Part shown: piece by piece, positions 1 through 8,387 of the stretch | Numbering within the stretch: the first letter of the stretch is position 1 | How the letters are laid out: the number at the start of each line of letters is the position of its first letter | From: Phycicoccus sonneratiae | Lineage (GTDB): Bacteria > Actinomycetota > Actinomycetes > Actinomycetales > Dermatophilaceae | Direction of reading: 5' to 3' | Length of the DNA: 64,000 nt | Assembly: GCF_016887965.1 (NCBI RefSeq) | Contig: NZ_JAFDVD010000022.1 | Location: 1 to 64,000, forward strand | Notes under the pieces: generated by a model | The model's database searches: none | The model's input: the letters and a program-made list of their open reading frames with translations, nothing else | What the model was told of the DNA's origin: nothing | Made by a program: the position numbers and the translations under genes

Positions 1-24
1 GGAGACACCACTACCGTTGCTCAT
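1..24 (-). CDS. 5' end of a truncated gene, product unknown
   Basis: Reading leftward, an ATG at 24 opens a frame that continues to the window edge (Met-Ser-Asn-Gly-Ser-Gly-Val-Ser). A strong Shine-Dalgarno sequence (GGAGG) lies about 6 bases upstream on the minus strand, which is the main reason to believe the start. Only eight codons are visible, so no function can be given. The Shine-Dalgarno itself is part of a perfect inverted repeat (see 25-84). Confidence 0.5.
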
Positions 25-84
25 GAACGTCCTCCTTCTGCTCTTTGGGACACCAAGCCCGTCAAGCGCATCAGGAGGACGTTC
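25..84 (-). promoter_or_regulatory. Inverted repeat covering the ribosome binding site of the left-edge gene
   Basis: GAACGTCCTCC at 25-35 and GGAGGACGTTC at 74-84 are perfect 11-base reverse complements separated by 38 bases. In a minus-strand transcript the upstream arm would pair with the Shine-Dalgarno of the gene starting at 24 and hide it. This could be a translational switch or simply an operator dyad. A second small hairpin (GAAGACG, 5-base loop, CGTCTTC) lies at 98-116. The arms are seen; regulation is inferred. Confidence 0.4.
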
Positions 85-174
85 CCCACGCCAGACCGAA
101 GACGCTCAACGTCTTCCTATGCCGCGGATAGAGAACGTGGCACCAGGCCCGTAAGGGAGTGCGAAGATCACTGC

Positions 175-561
175 GTGGATCACGCCGACGAAGTTCGAGC
201 AATCGAGTCGGACATGCGAGCGGCCGGCTGGGCAGGTCACACGAGCCTCGACCGTGAGGTGCGAAGTTGGAACCAGTTATCAGCCGAGGTCAACACCTAC
301 GAAGCCACGGTCGACGACTACACGAACGATCTATGTTCACGTGACTACCTGGCGAGCTTCACGAGCAGTGCCTCGGAGGATCTACGGGCGAAAGTTCAGC
401 AACGCATTGCCGGTGCCGATGCCACGTTCCGAGCCGCCACGACCGACGATGCCGAAGCCCTCTTGGCCAAGTACTACCGAGTCGACCTCAAGGACGGTTG
501 GTGGTGGCGGCGAAGGCCGTCCTCGGGACCGCTGGCGGAGTGGTTGAGTCACTGGGCGTGA
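175..561 (+). CDS. Hypothetical protein, 128 aa
   Basis: A GTG-initiated frame encodes an acidic, probably soluble protein with no signal peptide or membrane segment. The C-terminal third carries an aromatic/basic patch (Gly-Trp-Trp-Trp-Arg-Arg-Arg) and ends in Trp-Ala. I do not recognise the family. Base composition is visibly poorer in GC than the catabolic genes further right, as in the DUF2716 gene 55 bases downstream, so the two may have arrived together. There is no convincing Shine-Dalgarno before the GTG, so the start is uncertain. Confidence 0.5.
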   Translation: MDHADEVRAIESDMRAAGWAGHTSLDREVRSWNQLSAEVNTYEATVDDYTNDLCSRDYLASFTSSASEDLRAKVQQRIAGADATFRAATTDDAEALLAKYYRVDLKDGWWWRRRPSSGPLAEWLSHWA

Positions 562-615
562 GGCACTCTCGTGCCGCGTTGAGACTGCAAGTCACCATGC
601 GGGGACGCTTCCCGC

Positions 616-1143
616 GTGGGTACCTTTCGAGACATGATCAGCCCGTTTGCCGCAGAGGGCATCTGGATCCCCTTGGACTACGACGTCGCTTGGGCGCCCT
701 TCGAGCGATTCCACTTCGAGGCGAACTATTACGAAACTGAGCAACCTGCGATTGCACTCCCGGAGGACGCCCTGGTCGTAGACCTGGCCCCGGTCTTTAC
801 CAACGAGGGTGCGATGTTTGCCGCCGGAGAAGCCGCGATCAACGCCTCGGCCCTACGTGCGTTCGTGTCGCTCGCGGGGGACCTCGAGATGACAGCCCTC
901 GACTGGCAGCACACCCCCTACCGGTACTCCCCCGCCAGGCACGCGTTGGCCAACATCGAGGCGTGGCCCGTCCCGGTCTTTCCTCACGGGGACTACTACA
1001 TCCATCTCGGACCCGACGCTGCGTGGGGAACCTTCGGGCACCCCTGGCAACGATCCATCACACTCTGGGGACGCAGCCTCACCGAGTCGCTCGGTGCCGA
1101 GCTTCTTACGTGGTTGCCCCGTCACCCGCAGAGCCGAACCTGA
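616..1143 (+). CDS. DUF2716 family protein
   Basis: The 175-aa product has the C-terminal signature I associate with DUF2716: a Trp-Pro-Val-Pro stretch, then Gly-Asp-Tyr-Tyr-Ile-His-Leu, and then Trp-Gly-Thr-Phe-Gly-His-Pro-Trp followed by a Leu-Trp-Gly segment (about residues 117-152). No catalytic role is established for the family. There is no signal peptide. The GTG at 616 gives the longest frame, but an ATG at 634 (Met-Ile-Ser-Pro-Phe) is an equally good start. Codon use (TAT, GAA, ATT present) is less GC-biased than the neighbouring IclR gene, suggesting recent acquisition. Its 3' end faces the convergent IclR gene 39 bases away. Confidence 0.65.
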   Translation: MGTFRDMISPFAAEGIWIPLDYDVAWAPFERFHFEANYYETEQPAIALPEDALVVDLAPVFTNEGAMFAAGEAAINASALRAFVSLAGDLEMTALDWQHTPYRYSPARHALANIEAWPVPVFPHGDYYIHLGPDAAWGTFGHPWQRSITLWGRSLTESLGAELLTWLPRHPQSRT

Positions 1144-1182
1144 CGTCGTCATCTGCCGCGTCGACGTGATTCCGGCACCCCG

Positions 1183-1959
1183 TCAGAGGCCGGACTCGCG
1201 CAGCGCCCGGCTCAGGGTGAACGCGGCGGTGCGCACGGCCGGGCCGAGGGTGCCCGGGTCGATGGACGCGGTCGGCCCGGTGACCGAGAGCCCGGCCCGC
1301 ACCTTGTGGTTCGCACCGAACACGGGCGCAGCCACGCACGACACCCCGAGGTTGCCCTCCTCGAGGTCGAGGGCCATCCCGCTCGAGCGGATCTTGCGCA
1401 GCTCGCGCTCGAGCCCGCCCGGCGTGACGATGGTGCGCGGCGTGAGCCGGGGCAGTCCCGCCTCGACACGCGACCGCACCGTCGCCGCCGAGCTGTACGC
1501 GAGGATGGCCTTCCCGACGCCGGTGGCGTGGGCCGGTACCCGGCCTCCGGTCCGCGAGCTGATGTCGAGCGCGATGTCGCCGAGGATCTCGAGGTAGACG
1601 ACGTCGACCCCCTCGAGCACCGCGAGGTGGATGCGCTGGCGGGTCGCGGCCCGCAGGTCCTCCATGACGGGGAGGGCGGCGTCCGAGAGCGACCGGTGGG
1701 CCGGCACGAGCTCGCCGCGCTCGAACAGCCAGATCCCGAGCCGGTAGCCGTCGACGTCCGAGCCGGGCTCGGTGCGCTCGAGCACGCGCAGCCCGACCAG
1801 CTCGGCGGCGATGCGGTGCACGGTCGACTTCGGCAGGCCGGTGCGGCGGGCGAGCTCGGCGAGCGTCAGCGCGGGGGAGCGGTGGTCGAAGGCGCCGACC
1901 ACGGCCGCGGCCCGTGCGAGCAGACTCACAGGCGGATCGTTCCGCTCAGTGGAACGCAT
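1183..1959 (-). CDS. IclR family transcriptional regulator (1)
   Basis: The product (about 258 aa from the ATG at 1959) has an N-terminal winged helix-turn-helix (Leu-Ala-Glu-Leu-Ala-Arg-Arg-Thr-Gly-Leu-Pro-Lys-Ser-Thr-Val-His-Arg) and a C-terminal IclR effector domain with the conserved Ala-His-Ala-Thr-Gly-Val-Gly-Lys-Ala segment. IclR proteins often control aromatic catabolism and bind small acids. It diverges from a second IclR gene beside the meta-cleavage operon. The start is unclear: the frame is open further upstream, ATG 1959 has no good Shine-Dalgarno, and GTG 1929 is possible. With the ATG, a dyad at 1938-1956 lies inside the first codons, which suggests autoregulation and slightly favours the later start. 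Confidence 0.85.
   Translation of the reverse strand: MRSTERNDPPVSLLARAAAVVGAFDHRSPALTLAELARRTGLPKSTVHRIAAELVGLRVLERTEPGSDVDGYRLGIWLFERGELVPAHRSLSDAALPVMEDLRAATRQRIHLAVLEGVDVVYLEILGDIALDISSRTGGRVPAHATGVGKAILAYSSAATVRSRVEAGLPRLTPRTIVTPGGLERELRKIRSSGMALDLEEGNLGVSCVAAPVFGANHKVRAGLSVTGPTASIDPGTLGPAVRTAAFTLSRALRESGL
1938..1956. promoter_or_regulatory. Putative IclR operator, copy 1
   Basis: CGTTCC-N7-GGAACG is a perfect dyad next to or within the 5' end of the minus-strand IclR gene. The same arms with the same 7-base spacer recur at 2840-2858, just before the catabolic operon. That recurrence makes a shared regulator likely. Confidence 0.55.
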
Positions 1960-2024
1960 GGGTTGATCGAACCACGACGCCGGCCCCACTGTCATCCCAT
2001 CGCACGAAGGCAAGGGAGCCGAAG

Positions 2025-2831
2025 ATGTCGACCGTCGCGCAGGAACAGGCGTGGTGCGCGAGCACCCCGAAGCGCACCTCCCGGGACGACCCCCACGGGG
2101 CAGGCCTGAAGTCCGTGGGCAGCGCCCTCGACGTCCTCGAGTGCTTCGCCACCGACGGCGACCTCGGGGTGTCCGACATCGCCCGTCGGCTGGGAGTGGC
2201 CAAGTCGACCGCGCACCGGCTGCTCCAGACCCTCGCGAGCCGCGGCTTCGTCGAGCAGGACGCCCAGGGCCAGTACCGGCTCGGCATCCACCTCTACGAG
2301 CTCGGCGCCCTCGCCCTGGCCCGCAACGAGCTGCGGCACGTCGCCCTGCCGTTCCTCCGCCAGGTGGCCACGGCCACCGGACTCACCGTGAACATGGCGG
2401 TGCCCGACGGGCCGGACATCGTCTTCGTCGAGCGCATCGAGAACAGCGACGGCGTGCGCATCCTCGGACACTTCGGTCGGCGCCTGCCCGCGCACACGAC
2501 GAGCAGCGGCAAGGCCATCGCGGCCTGGAACCACGGGCTCGACACCGCCCGGCGGCGGGCCGGGTTCCCCCCACGGGTGAGCAAGACCGTTCGCACGGAG
2601 GGCGACTGGGACCGCTGCCTCGACGCCGTGCGTCGGGTGGGGTACGCCGTGTCGCACAGCGAGTCCTTCGACGGCGCGTCGTCGGTCGCGGTCCCGATCC
2701 TCGTGCACCGCGAGGCGATCGCCTCGGTGTCGGTGTTCGGCCCGAGCGAGGTCATCGAGCCGCAGGTCGAGCGGCTCGTCCCGGTCCTCGTGGCCGCCAG
2801 CCGGCGGATCGTGCTCGCCCACGGCGTCTGA
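2025..2831 (+). CDS. IclR family transcriptional regulator (2)
   Basis: The 268-aa protein starts at ATG 2025, preceded by an AGGGAG Shine-Dalgarno. The N-terminal HTH (Val-Ser-Asp-Ile-Ala-Arg-Arg-Leu-Gly-Val-Ala-Lys-Ser-Thr-Ala-His-Arg, about residues 48-64) is followed by the IclR ligand domain with Pro-Ala-His-Thr-Thr-Ser-Ser-Gly-Lys-Ala. It is co-directional with the meta-cleavage operon, whose first gene starts 120 bases downstream, and is the best candidate for its pathway-specific regulator. Activator versus repressor cannot be told from sequence. Confidence 0.88.
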   Translation: MSTVAQEQAWCASTPKRTSRDDPHGAGLKSVGSALDVLECFATDGDLGVSDIARRLGVAKSTAHRLLQTLASRGFVEQDAQGQYRLGIHLYELGALALARNELRHVALPFLRQVATATGLTVNMAVPDGPDIVFVERIENSDGVRILGHFGRRLPAHTTSSGKAIAAWNHGLDTARRRAGFPPRVSKTVRTEGDWDRCLDAVRRVGYAVSHSESFDGASSVAVPILVHREAIASVSVFGPSEVIEPQVERLVPVLVAASRRIVLAHGV

Positions 2832-2837
2832 CCCCCA

Positions 2838-2860
2838 GACGTTCCCGGGAGCGGAACGTC
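2838..2860. promoter_or_regulatory. Putative IclR operator, copy 2, before the meta-cleavage operon
   Basis: GACGTTCC-N7-GGAACGTC is a perfect 8-base-arm dyad located 92 bases before the hydratase start. It contains the same CGTTCC-N7-GGAACG core as the site at 1938-1956. This is the only obvious dyad in the intergenic space between the second IclR gene and the operon. Confidence 0.6.
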
Positions 2861-2951
2861 ACGGGCGCCCGGGGCGGCCCGTCCGTACCGTCGAGGAGGA
2901 CGCCCCGCTGCGCCCACCCCCCGAACCACCTCGCGCCCGGAAGGACCGCCC

Positions 2952-3734
2952 GTGGACGACCAGACCCGGTCCCGCGTCGCCGCCGAGCTGCTCGCCGCCT
3001 ACGACACCAAGGTGCCGCTCGAGCCGTTGACCGCGACCCACGAGGGGATGGGCCTCGAGGACGCGTACGTCATCCAGCAGCTCCAGATCCAGGAGCGCAT
3101 CGCCGGCGGCCGCGTCGTGCGGGGGCACAAGGTCGGCCTGACGAGCGCCGCGATGCAGCGCCTGCTCGGCGTCAGCGAGCCCGACTACGGACACCTCCTC
3201 GACGACTTCTTCCACCTCGAGCACGCGCCGATCCCGGTGTCGCAGTTCCTCCAGCCGCGGGTCGAGCCCGAGGTCGCCTTCGTGCTCAAGAAGCCGCTCC
3301 AGGGGCCCGGCGTCACCGTTCACGAGGCCCTGCAGGCCGTCGACTTCGTCCTGCCCGCGCTCGAGATCGTCGACAGCCGCATCCGCGACTGGACGATCGG
3401 CCTCTTCGACACCATCGCCGACAACGCGAGCTCGGGCGCCGTCGTCCTCGGGTCGACCCCCACGGCGGTCGACGCCGTCGACCTCCGACTGGCGGGAGCG
3501 ACGTTCCACCGCAACGGCGTCGTCGTCGGGACGGGCGCGGGCGGGGCGGTGCTCGGCTCGCCCCTCAACTCCCTCGTCTGGCTGGCCAACACCGTCGGCG
3601 CCCGCGGCGTCACGCTCGAGGCCGACCACGTCGTCCTCCCCGGGGCCGTCTGTGCGATGGCCCCCGTCGCCGCCGGCGACGTCTTCACCGCGACGTTCGC
3701 CGGGCTCGGCAGCGTCACCGCCCGATTCGTCTGA
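2952..3734 (+). CDS. 2-oxopent-4-enoate hydratase (2-keto-4-pentenoate hydratase)
   Basis: A 260-aa member of the hydratase/decarboxylase (MhpD/DmpE) family. It adds water to 2-hydroxypenta-2,4-dienoate to give 4-hydroxy-2-oxovalerate in the lower meta-cleavage pathway. Family marks visible are His-Lys-Val-Gly-Leu-Thr-Ser near residue 58, Pro-Glu-Val-Ala-Phe near 100 and Asp-Ser-Arg-Ile-Arg-Asp-Trp near 140. Start is GTG 2952 with a GGAAGG Shine-Dalgarno. It is the first gene of a six-gene operon. The gene at 5923 is a paralogue; assignment of hydratase here and decarboxylase there rests on operon order and sequence flavour. Confidence 0.85.
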   Translation: MDDQTRSRVAAELLAAYDTKVPLEPLTATHEGMGLEDAYVIQQLQIQERIAGGRVVRGHKVGLTSAAMQRLLGVSEPDYGHLLDDFFHLEHAPIPVSQFLQPRVEPEVAFVLKKPLQGPGVTVHEALQAVDFVLPALEIVDSRIRDWTIGLFDTIADNASSGAVVLGSTPTAVDAVDLRLAGATFHRNGVVVGTGAGGAVLGSPLNSLVWLANTVGARGVTLEADHVVLPGAVCAMAPVAAGDVFTATFAGLGSVTARFV

Positions 3735-3759
3735 GCAGCACCGAGACCCGAGGAGCGCC

Positions 3760-4770
3760 ATGTCCACCACGAGGACCACGGGCACCGCCGCGATCGTCGG
3801 CCCCGGCAACATCGGCACCGACCTGATGTTCAAGCTGATGCGACGCAGCGACGTCATCGAGCCCCGCTACATGATCGGCGTCGACCCCGCGTCCGACGGC
3901 CTGCGCCGGGCCGCCTCCGTGGGCCTACGGGCGAGCGCCGAGGGCGTCGACTGGCTGCTCGCCCAGGACGAGCTGCCCGACGTCGTCTTCGAGTGCACCT
4001 CGGCGAAGGCGCACGAGGCCAACGCCCCCCGGTACGCGGAGGCGGGCATCCTCGCGATCGACCTCACCCCGGCAGCGGTCGGCCCGTACCTCTGCCCGCC
4101 CGTCAACCTCGACTTCAACCTCGACGCCCCGAACGTCAACATGATCACCTGCGGTGGTCAGGCGACGACGCCGATGGTCAAGGCGGTCTCCTCGGTCGTC
4201 CCGGTGACGTACGCCGAGATCGTGGCCTCCATCTCCAGCAGGTCGGCCGGCCCGGGCACGCGCGCCAACATCGACGAGTTCACCGAGACGACCTCCGAGG
4301 CGCTGCGGGTCGTCGGCGGGGCGGACCGCGGCAAGGCGATCGTCATCCTCAACCCCGTCGAGCCCCCGCTGATGATGCGCAACTCGGTGTTCTGCGCGAT
4401 CCCCGCCGAGGCCGGGGAGCCGGGTGAGCTCCAGGACCGGGTCCTCGCCTCGATCCACGCGATGGTCGCCGAGGTGCAGGACTACGTCCCGGGCTACCAC
4501 CTGCGCGCCGACCCGCAGTTCGACCACGCGCGCGAGCTGTGGAACGGCAGCGCCCGCGTCTTCGTGCCCATCGAGGTCAAGGGCCGGGGCGACTACCTCC
4601 CCGACTACGCCGGCAACCTCGACATCATCACCGCCGCCGCCGCGCGGGTCGGCGACCTCATGGTCGCCCACCGGCTCGGCGTCGCCTCGACCTGGAAGTC
4701 CTCGAGCGAGCTCGGCGACGTCCCCGACCCCCTCGTCGGCGCCCCCGCCGGCGCACCGGCAGGAGTGTGA
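3760..4770 (+). CDS. Acetaldehyde dehydrogenase (acetylating)
   Basis: A 336-aa MhpF/DmpF/BphJ-type enzyme that converts acetaldehyde, NAD+ and CoA to acetyl-CoA. The Rossmann motif Gly-Pro-Gly-Asn-Ile-Gly-Thr-Asp sits near residue 14, the catalytic cysteine is in Asn-Met-Ile-Thr-Cys-Gly-Gly near residue 131, and the [10 protein letters not shown] segment is typical. It starts at ATG 3760 after AGGAG. In known systems this enzyme forms a channelling complex with the aldolase encoded immediately downstream. Confidence 0.93.
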   Translation: MSTTRTTGTAAIVGPGNIGTDLMFKLMRRSDVIEPRYMIGVDPASDGLRRAASVGLRASAEGVDWLLAQDELPDVVFECTSAKAHEANAPRYAEAGILAIDLTPAAVGPYLCPPVNLDFNLDAPNVNMITCGGQATTPMVKAVSSVVPVTYAEIVASISSRSAGPGTRANIDEFTETTSEALRVVGGADRGKAIVILNPVEPPLMMRNSVFCAIPAEAGEPGELQDRVLASIHAMVAEVQDYVPGYHLRADPQFDHARELWNGSARVFVPIEVKGRGDYLPDYAGNLDIITAAAARVGDLMVAHRLGVASTWKSSSELGDVPDPLVGAPAGAPAGV

Positions 4771-4774
4771 TCCC

Positions 4775-5923
4775 GTGGGAGACATGACCATCCGTCCCGA
4801 GGACGCCCCGGTCGTCACCCACGAGGTGACCGAGTCCGAGGTCCTGGCGCACACCCCGGCGCCCGGTGGGGAGCGTGACCTGCGGATCACCGACTCGACG
4901 CTGCGCGACGGGTCGCACGCGATGCAGCACCAGTTCACCGAGGAGCAGGTGCGCGGCGTCGTCCACGCCCTCGACGCCGCGGGCGTGCAGGTCATCGAGG
5001 TGTCGCATGGCGACGGCCTGGGCGGCTCGAGCTTCAACTACGGCTTCAGCAAGGTCGACGAGATGCGGCTCGTCGCGGCCGCCGTCGACGAGGCGACGCA
5101 GGCGAAGATCGCCGTGCTGATGCTTCCCGGCCTCGGCACCGTGCACGACCTGAAGAACGCCCACGCCGCGGGGGCCTCGGTGGCCCGCATCGCCACCCAC
5201 TGCACCGAGGCCGACGTCTCGATCCAGCACTTCGGCGCCGCCCGCGCGCTCGGCATGGAGACCGTCGGCTTCCTCATGCTCAGCCACAAGGCGGCCCCCG
5301 CGAAGCTCGCCGAGCAGGCCCGGATCATGGTCGACGCCGGCGCGCAGTGCGTGTACGTCGTCGACTCGGCCGGCGCGCTCGTGCTCTCCGACGCGCAGGA
5401 GCGCATCACGGCCGTCCTCGACGAGGTCGGCGCGCAGGCCCAGGTCGGGTTCCACGGCCACCAGAACCTCAGCCTCGGCATCGCGAACTCCGTTCTCGCG
5501 TACCAGGCCGGGGCCCGGCAGATCGACGGTGCGCTCTGTGCCCTCGGCGCCGGCGCGGGCAACAGCCCGACCGAGGTGCTCGCCGCGACCTTCGAGCGGA
5601 TGGGCATCCGGACCGGCGTCGACCTCGGCGAGGTGCTGTCGGCCGCGGAGGACGTCGTCCGGCCGTTCATCCCGCGGCTGCCGTGGATGGACCGCGCGTC
5701 GATCACCCAGGGTTACGCCGGCGTCTACAGCTCGTTCCTCCTGCACGCCGAACGCGCCGCCGAACGGTACGACGTGCCGGCGCACGAGATCCTCGCCAAG
5801 GTCGGCGAGTACGGGTACGTCGGCGGCCAGGAGGACATGATCATCGACATCGCGCTCCAGCTCGCCGAGGAGAGGCACCAGCTCGTCGAGCTCGGCGACC
5901 TCGCCGGCATCGGGGTCCGCTGA
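4775..5923 (+). CDS. 4-hydroxy-2-oxovalerate aldolase
   Basis: A DmpG/BphI/MhpE-type class II pyruvate aldolase of about 382 aa. It cleaves 4-hydroxy-2-oxovalerate to pyruvate and acetaldehyde. Asp-Ser-Thr-Leu-Arg-Asp-Gly near residue 42 and the metal-binding His-Gly-His-Gln-Asn-Leu near residue 228 are diagnostic. GTG 4775 has AGGAG nine bases upstream; ATG 4784 is an alternative. The N-terminus carries about 35 extra residues before the TIM barrel. Its stop overlaps the next start (TGATG). Confidence 0.93.
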   Translation: MGDMTIRPEDAPVVTHEVTESEVLAHTPAPGGERDLRITDSTLRDGSHAMQHQFTEEQVRGVVHALDAAGVQVIEVSHGDGLGGSSFNYGFSKVDEMRLVAAAVDEATQAKIAVLMLPGLGTVHDLKNAHAAGASVARIATHCTEADVSIQHFGAARALGMETVGFLMLSHKAAPAKLAEQARIMVDAGAQCVYVVDSAGALVLSDAQERITAVLDEVGAQAQVGFHGHQNLSLGIANSVLAYQAGARQIDGALCALGAGAGNSPTEVLAATFERMGIRTGVDLGEVLSAAEDVVRPFIPRLPWMDRASITQGYAGVYSSFLLHAERAAERYDVPAHEILAKVGEYGYVGGQEDMIIDIALQLAEERHQLVELGDLAGIGVR

Positions 5924-6726
5924 TGGCCGCTGCACCCGCGGGCGGCTGGACCGTCGAGTCGGTCGCCGCCGAGCTGCTCGCCTGCGAGGACGAGCGGCGC
6001 GAGCGCGAGCCGTTCACCGACGAGTGGCCCGGCCTCGACCTCGACACCGGCTACGCGATCCAGGACCTGAACCTGCAGAAGCGGATCGAGCGCGGTGAGA
6101 GGCTCATCGGCGTCAAGCTGGGCCTCACCAGCCGGGCCAAGCAGCAGCGGATGGGCGTGCACTTCCCCTTCGTCGCGTGGCTCACCGACGCGATGGTGCT
6201 GCCGGTCGGCGACCCCGTGCCGCAGTCGCGGCTGATCCACCCGCGCATCGAGCCGGAGATCGTCTTCGTCATGGGCGAGCGGCTCCAGGGGCCCGGGGTC
6301 ACCTGCGCGCAGGCGATGGCCGCCGTCGAGTCGGTGTGGGGCGGAGCCGAGGTCATCGACTCCCGGTACAAGGACTTCCGGTTCACCGCCGGTGACGTGG
6401 CCGCCGACAACGCGTCGTCCGGTGCGTTCGTCACCGGCCCGGTCGGCCTGCCGCCGGCCGACCTCGACCTCTCCCTCGAGGCCGTCCTCGTCGAGGTCGG
6501 CGGGGTCGTCACCGACTCGGCGACCGGCGCGGCCGTCCAGGGACACCCAGGCGAGGCGCTCGCCCTGGCCGCGAACGACCTCGCGCGTCGCGGTCACGCC
6601 GTCGAGGCCGGCTGGGTGGTGCTCACCGGCGGGATGACGGACGCGGTGTTCGCGCCGCACGGGTCGAGCACCGCGCTCCACTTCACGAATCTCGGCTCGG
6701 TGTTCCTGTCCGGCGGGGAGGGCTGA
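5923..6726 (+). CDS. 2-oxo-3-hexenedioate (4-oxalocrotonate) decarboxylase
   Basis: A 267-aa member of the same fold family as the gene at 2952, with Val-Lys-Leu-Gly-Leu-Thr-Ser near residue 63, Pro-Glu-Ile-Val-Phe near 108 and Asp-Ser-Arg-Tyr-Lys-Asp-Phe near 147. In the oxalocrotonate branch (DmpH/XylI) it removes CO2 to give 2-hydroxypentadienoate for the hydratase. The start overlaps the aldolase stop, indicating translational coupling. Having both paralogues plus tautomerase and dehydrogenase in one operon supports this role. Confidence 0.85.
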   Translation: MAAAPAGGWTVESVAAELLACEDERREREPFTDEWPGLDLDTGYAIQDLNLQKRIERGERLIGVKLGLTSRAKQQRMGVHFPFVAWLTDAMVLPVGDPVPQSRLIHPRIEPEIVFVMGERLQGPGVTCAQAMAAVESVWGGAEVIDSRYKDFRFTAGDVAADNASSGAFVTGPVGLPPADLDLSLEAVLVEVGGVVTDSATGAAVQGHPGEALALAANDLARRGHAVEAGWVVLTGGMTDAVFAPHGSSTALHFTNLGSVFLSGGEG

Positions 6727-6729
6727 GCG

Positions 6730-6942
6730 GTGCCCGTCGTCGACGTCACCCTCGCCCAGGGCCGGACCCCCGAGCAGCTGCGCACCCTCGTCACCGCCCT
6801 CACCGACGCCGTCGTCGAGGCCGTCGACGCACCCCGCGAGTCGGTGCGCGTCATCCTCCGCGAGGTCCCGCCCACCCACTTCGCCGCCGGCGACGTCACG
6901 ATCGCCGAGCGCCGCGCCCGAGCCCAGGAGGAGCCGTCATGA
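6730..6942 (+). CDS. 4-oxalocrotonate tautomerase family protein
   Basis: A 70-aa protein that would expose Pro as residue 1 after loss of Met (Pro-Val-Val-Asp-Val-Thr-Leu), the catalytic base of the tautomerase superfamily. An Arg-Glu-Ser-Val-Arg-Val-Ile segment near residue 38 matches the family. It ketonises 2-hydroxymuconate for the decarboxylase. Length is usual for XylH/DmpI. GTG start, three bases after the decarboxylase stop; its end overlaps the next ATG by four bases. Confidence 0.9.
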   Translation: MPVVDVTLAQGRTPEQLRTLVTALTDAVVEAVDAPRESVRVILREVPPTHFAAGDVTIAERRARAQEEPS

Positions 6943-8384
6943 ACGACCTGCAGTTCTTCGGCCACATCATCGACAACGAGGAGGTCGAGTCGATCGACGG
7001 CCGGCGCTTCGACGTCTGGAACCCCTGGACGCGCGAGGTGTGGGCGCAGGCGGCCGAGGCGTCGGAGAAGGACGCCGAGCGGGCCGTCGTCAGCGCCCGC
7101 AAGGCCTTCGACGAGGGACCCTGGCCGCGGATGGGACGGGTCGAGCGGGCGGTGATGATCCACCGGCTCGCCGACCTCATGGAGGAGCGCGCCGACGACC
7201 TCGCCCGGCTCGACTCGACGAACATGGCCAAGCCGTTCGCCCAGGCGAAGCACGACGTCGCGCGCTCGGTGTGGAACTTCCGGTTCTTCGCCGACCACCA
7301 GCGCGACGCCGTCGGCGAGGTCTACCCGATGGACTCCGGGCACCACACCTACAGCGAGTTCGGCCCCGCCGGCGTCGTCGCCGCGATCAGCCCGTGGAAC
7401 TTCCCGCTGATGATGGCCTCGTGGAAGATCGCGCCGGCGATCGCCTGGGGGAACACCTGCATCATCAAGCCCTCCGAGGACACGCCGGCGTCGGTGACGA
7501 TGCTCGGCCGGCTGGCCGTCGAGGCCGGGTTCCCGCCCGGCGTGCTCAACGTCGTCAACGGGTACGGGGCATCGGCCGGTGCGGCGCTCACCGGCGACGA
7601 CCGGGTCGACCGGGTGACCTTCACCGGGTCGTCGACGACGGGCAAGCACGTGATGGCCTCCGCGGCAACGCATCTGGCCCCGGTGTCCCTCGAGCTCGGC
7701 GGCAAGGGCGCCAACGTCGTCTTCGAGGACGCCGACCTCGACAACGCGGTGTACTGGGCGGTCGAGGCGATCTTCCGCAACGCCGGCCAGATCTGCCTCG
7801 CCGGGTCGCGGCTGTTCGTCCACTCCTCCATCTACGAGACCTTCATGGAGCGTTTCGTGGCGGCGGCCGAGGCGCTGGCCATCGGCGACCCGTTCGACCC
7901 GGCGACGCGGTTCTCGTCGCTCGCGAGCAGGCGGCACTTCGACAAGGTGGTCTCCTACGTCGAGTCGGCCGAGGCGCTCGGCGGGAGGATCCGCACCGGT
8001 GGTGTGGCGGAGGACGGTTCGTGGGTCGTGCGGCCGACGATCATCGACGGCCTCGCCCTCGACGCGGCGCCCTACTGCGAGGAGATCTTCGGGCCGGTGT
8101 GCGTCGTCAACCCGTTCGACACCGAGGACGAGGTCGTCCACCTCGCAAACGACACCCGGTACGGCCTCAACGCGATGCTGTTCACCGAGAACCTGTCCCG
8201 GGCGCACCGGGTGGCGTCGCGCCTGCGCGCCGGCACGGTGTGGGTCAACTGCTTCTTCATCCGCGACCTGCGCACACCCTTCGGCGGCGTCGGCGACTCG
8301 GGCGTCGGTCGCGAGGGCGGCAACTTCTCGCGCGAGTTCTTCACCGAGCCCAAGGCCGTCGTCATGCAGATCGACCGGGGCTGA
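6939..8384 (+). CDS. 2-hydroxymuconic semialdehyde dehydrogenase (ALDH family)
   Basis: A 481-aa aldehyde dehydrogenase with the N-terminal Trp-Asn-Phe-Pro motif, Phe-Thr-Gly-Ser-Ser-Thr-Thr-Gly cofactor loop (near 228), general base Glu in Leu-Glu-Leu-Gly-Gly-Lys (near 251) and catalytic Cys in Gly-Gln-Ile-Cys-Leu (near 285). Operon context assigns it to oxidation of the catechol meta-cleavage product (DmpC/XylG role). It overlaps the tautomerase gene, and its stop is three bases from the convergent SDR stop with no space for a terminator. Confidence 0.88.
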   Translation: MNDLQFFGHIIDNEEVESIDGRRFDVWNPWTREVWAQAAEASEKDAERAVVSARKAFDEGPWPRMGRVERAVMIHRLADLMEERADDLARLDSTNMAKPFAQAKHDVARSVWNFRFFADHQRDAVGEVYPMDSGHHTYSEFGPAGVVAAISPWNFPLMMASWKIAPAIAWGNTCIIKPSEDTPASVTMLGRLAVEAGFPPGVLNVVNGYGASAGAALTGDDRVDRVTFTGSSTTGKHVMASAATHLAPVSLELGGKGANVVFEDADLDNAVYWAVEAIFRNAGQICLAGSRLFVHSSIYETFMERFVAAAEALAIGDPFDPATRFSSLASRRHFDKVVSYVESAEALGGRIRTGGVAEDGSWVVRPTIIDGLALDAAPYCEEIFGPVCVVNPFDTEDEVVHLANDTRYGLNAMLFTENLSRAHRVASRLRAGTVWVNCFFIRDLRTPFGGVGDSGVGREGGNFSREFFTEPKAVVMQIDRG

Positions 8385-8387
8385 GCG

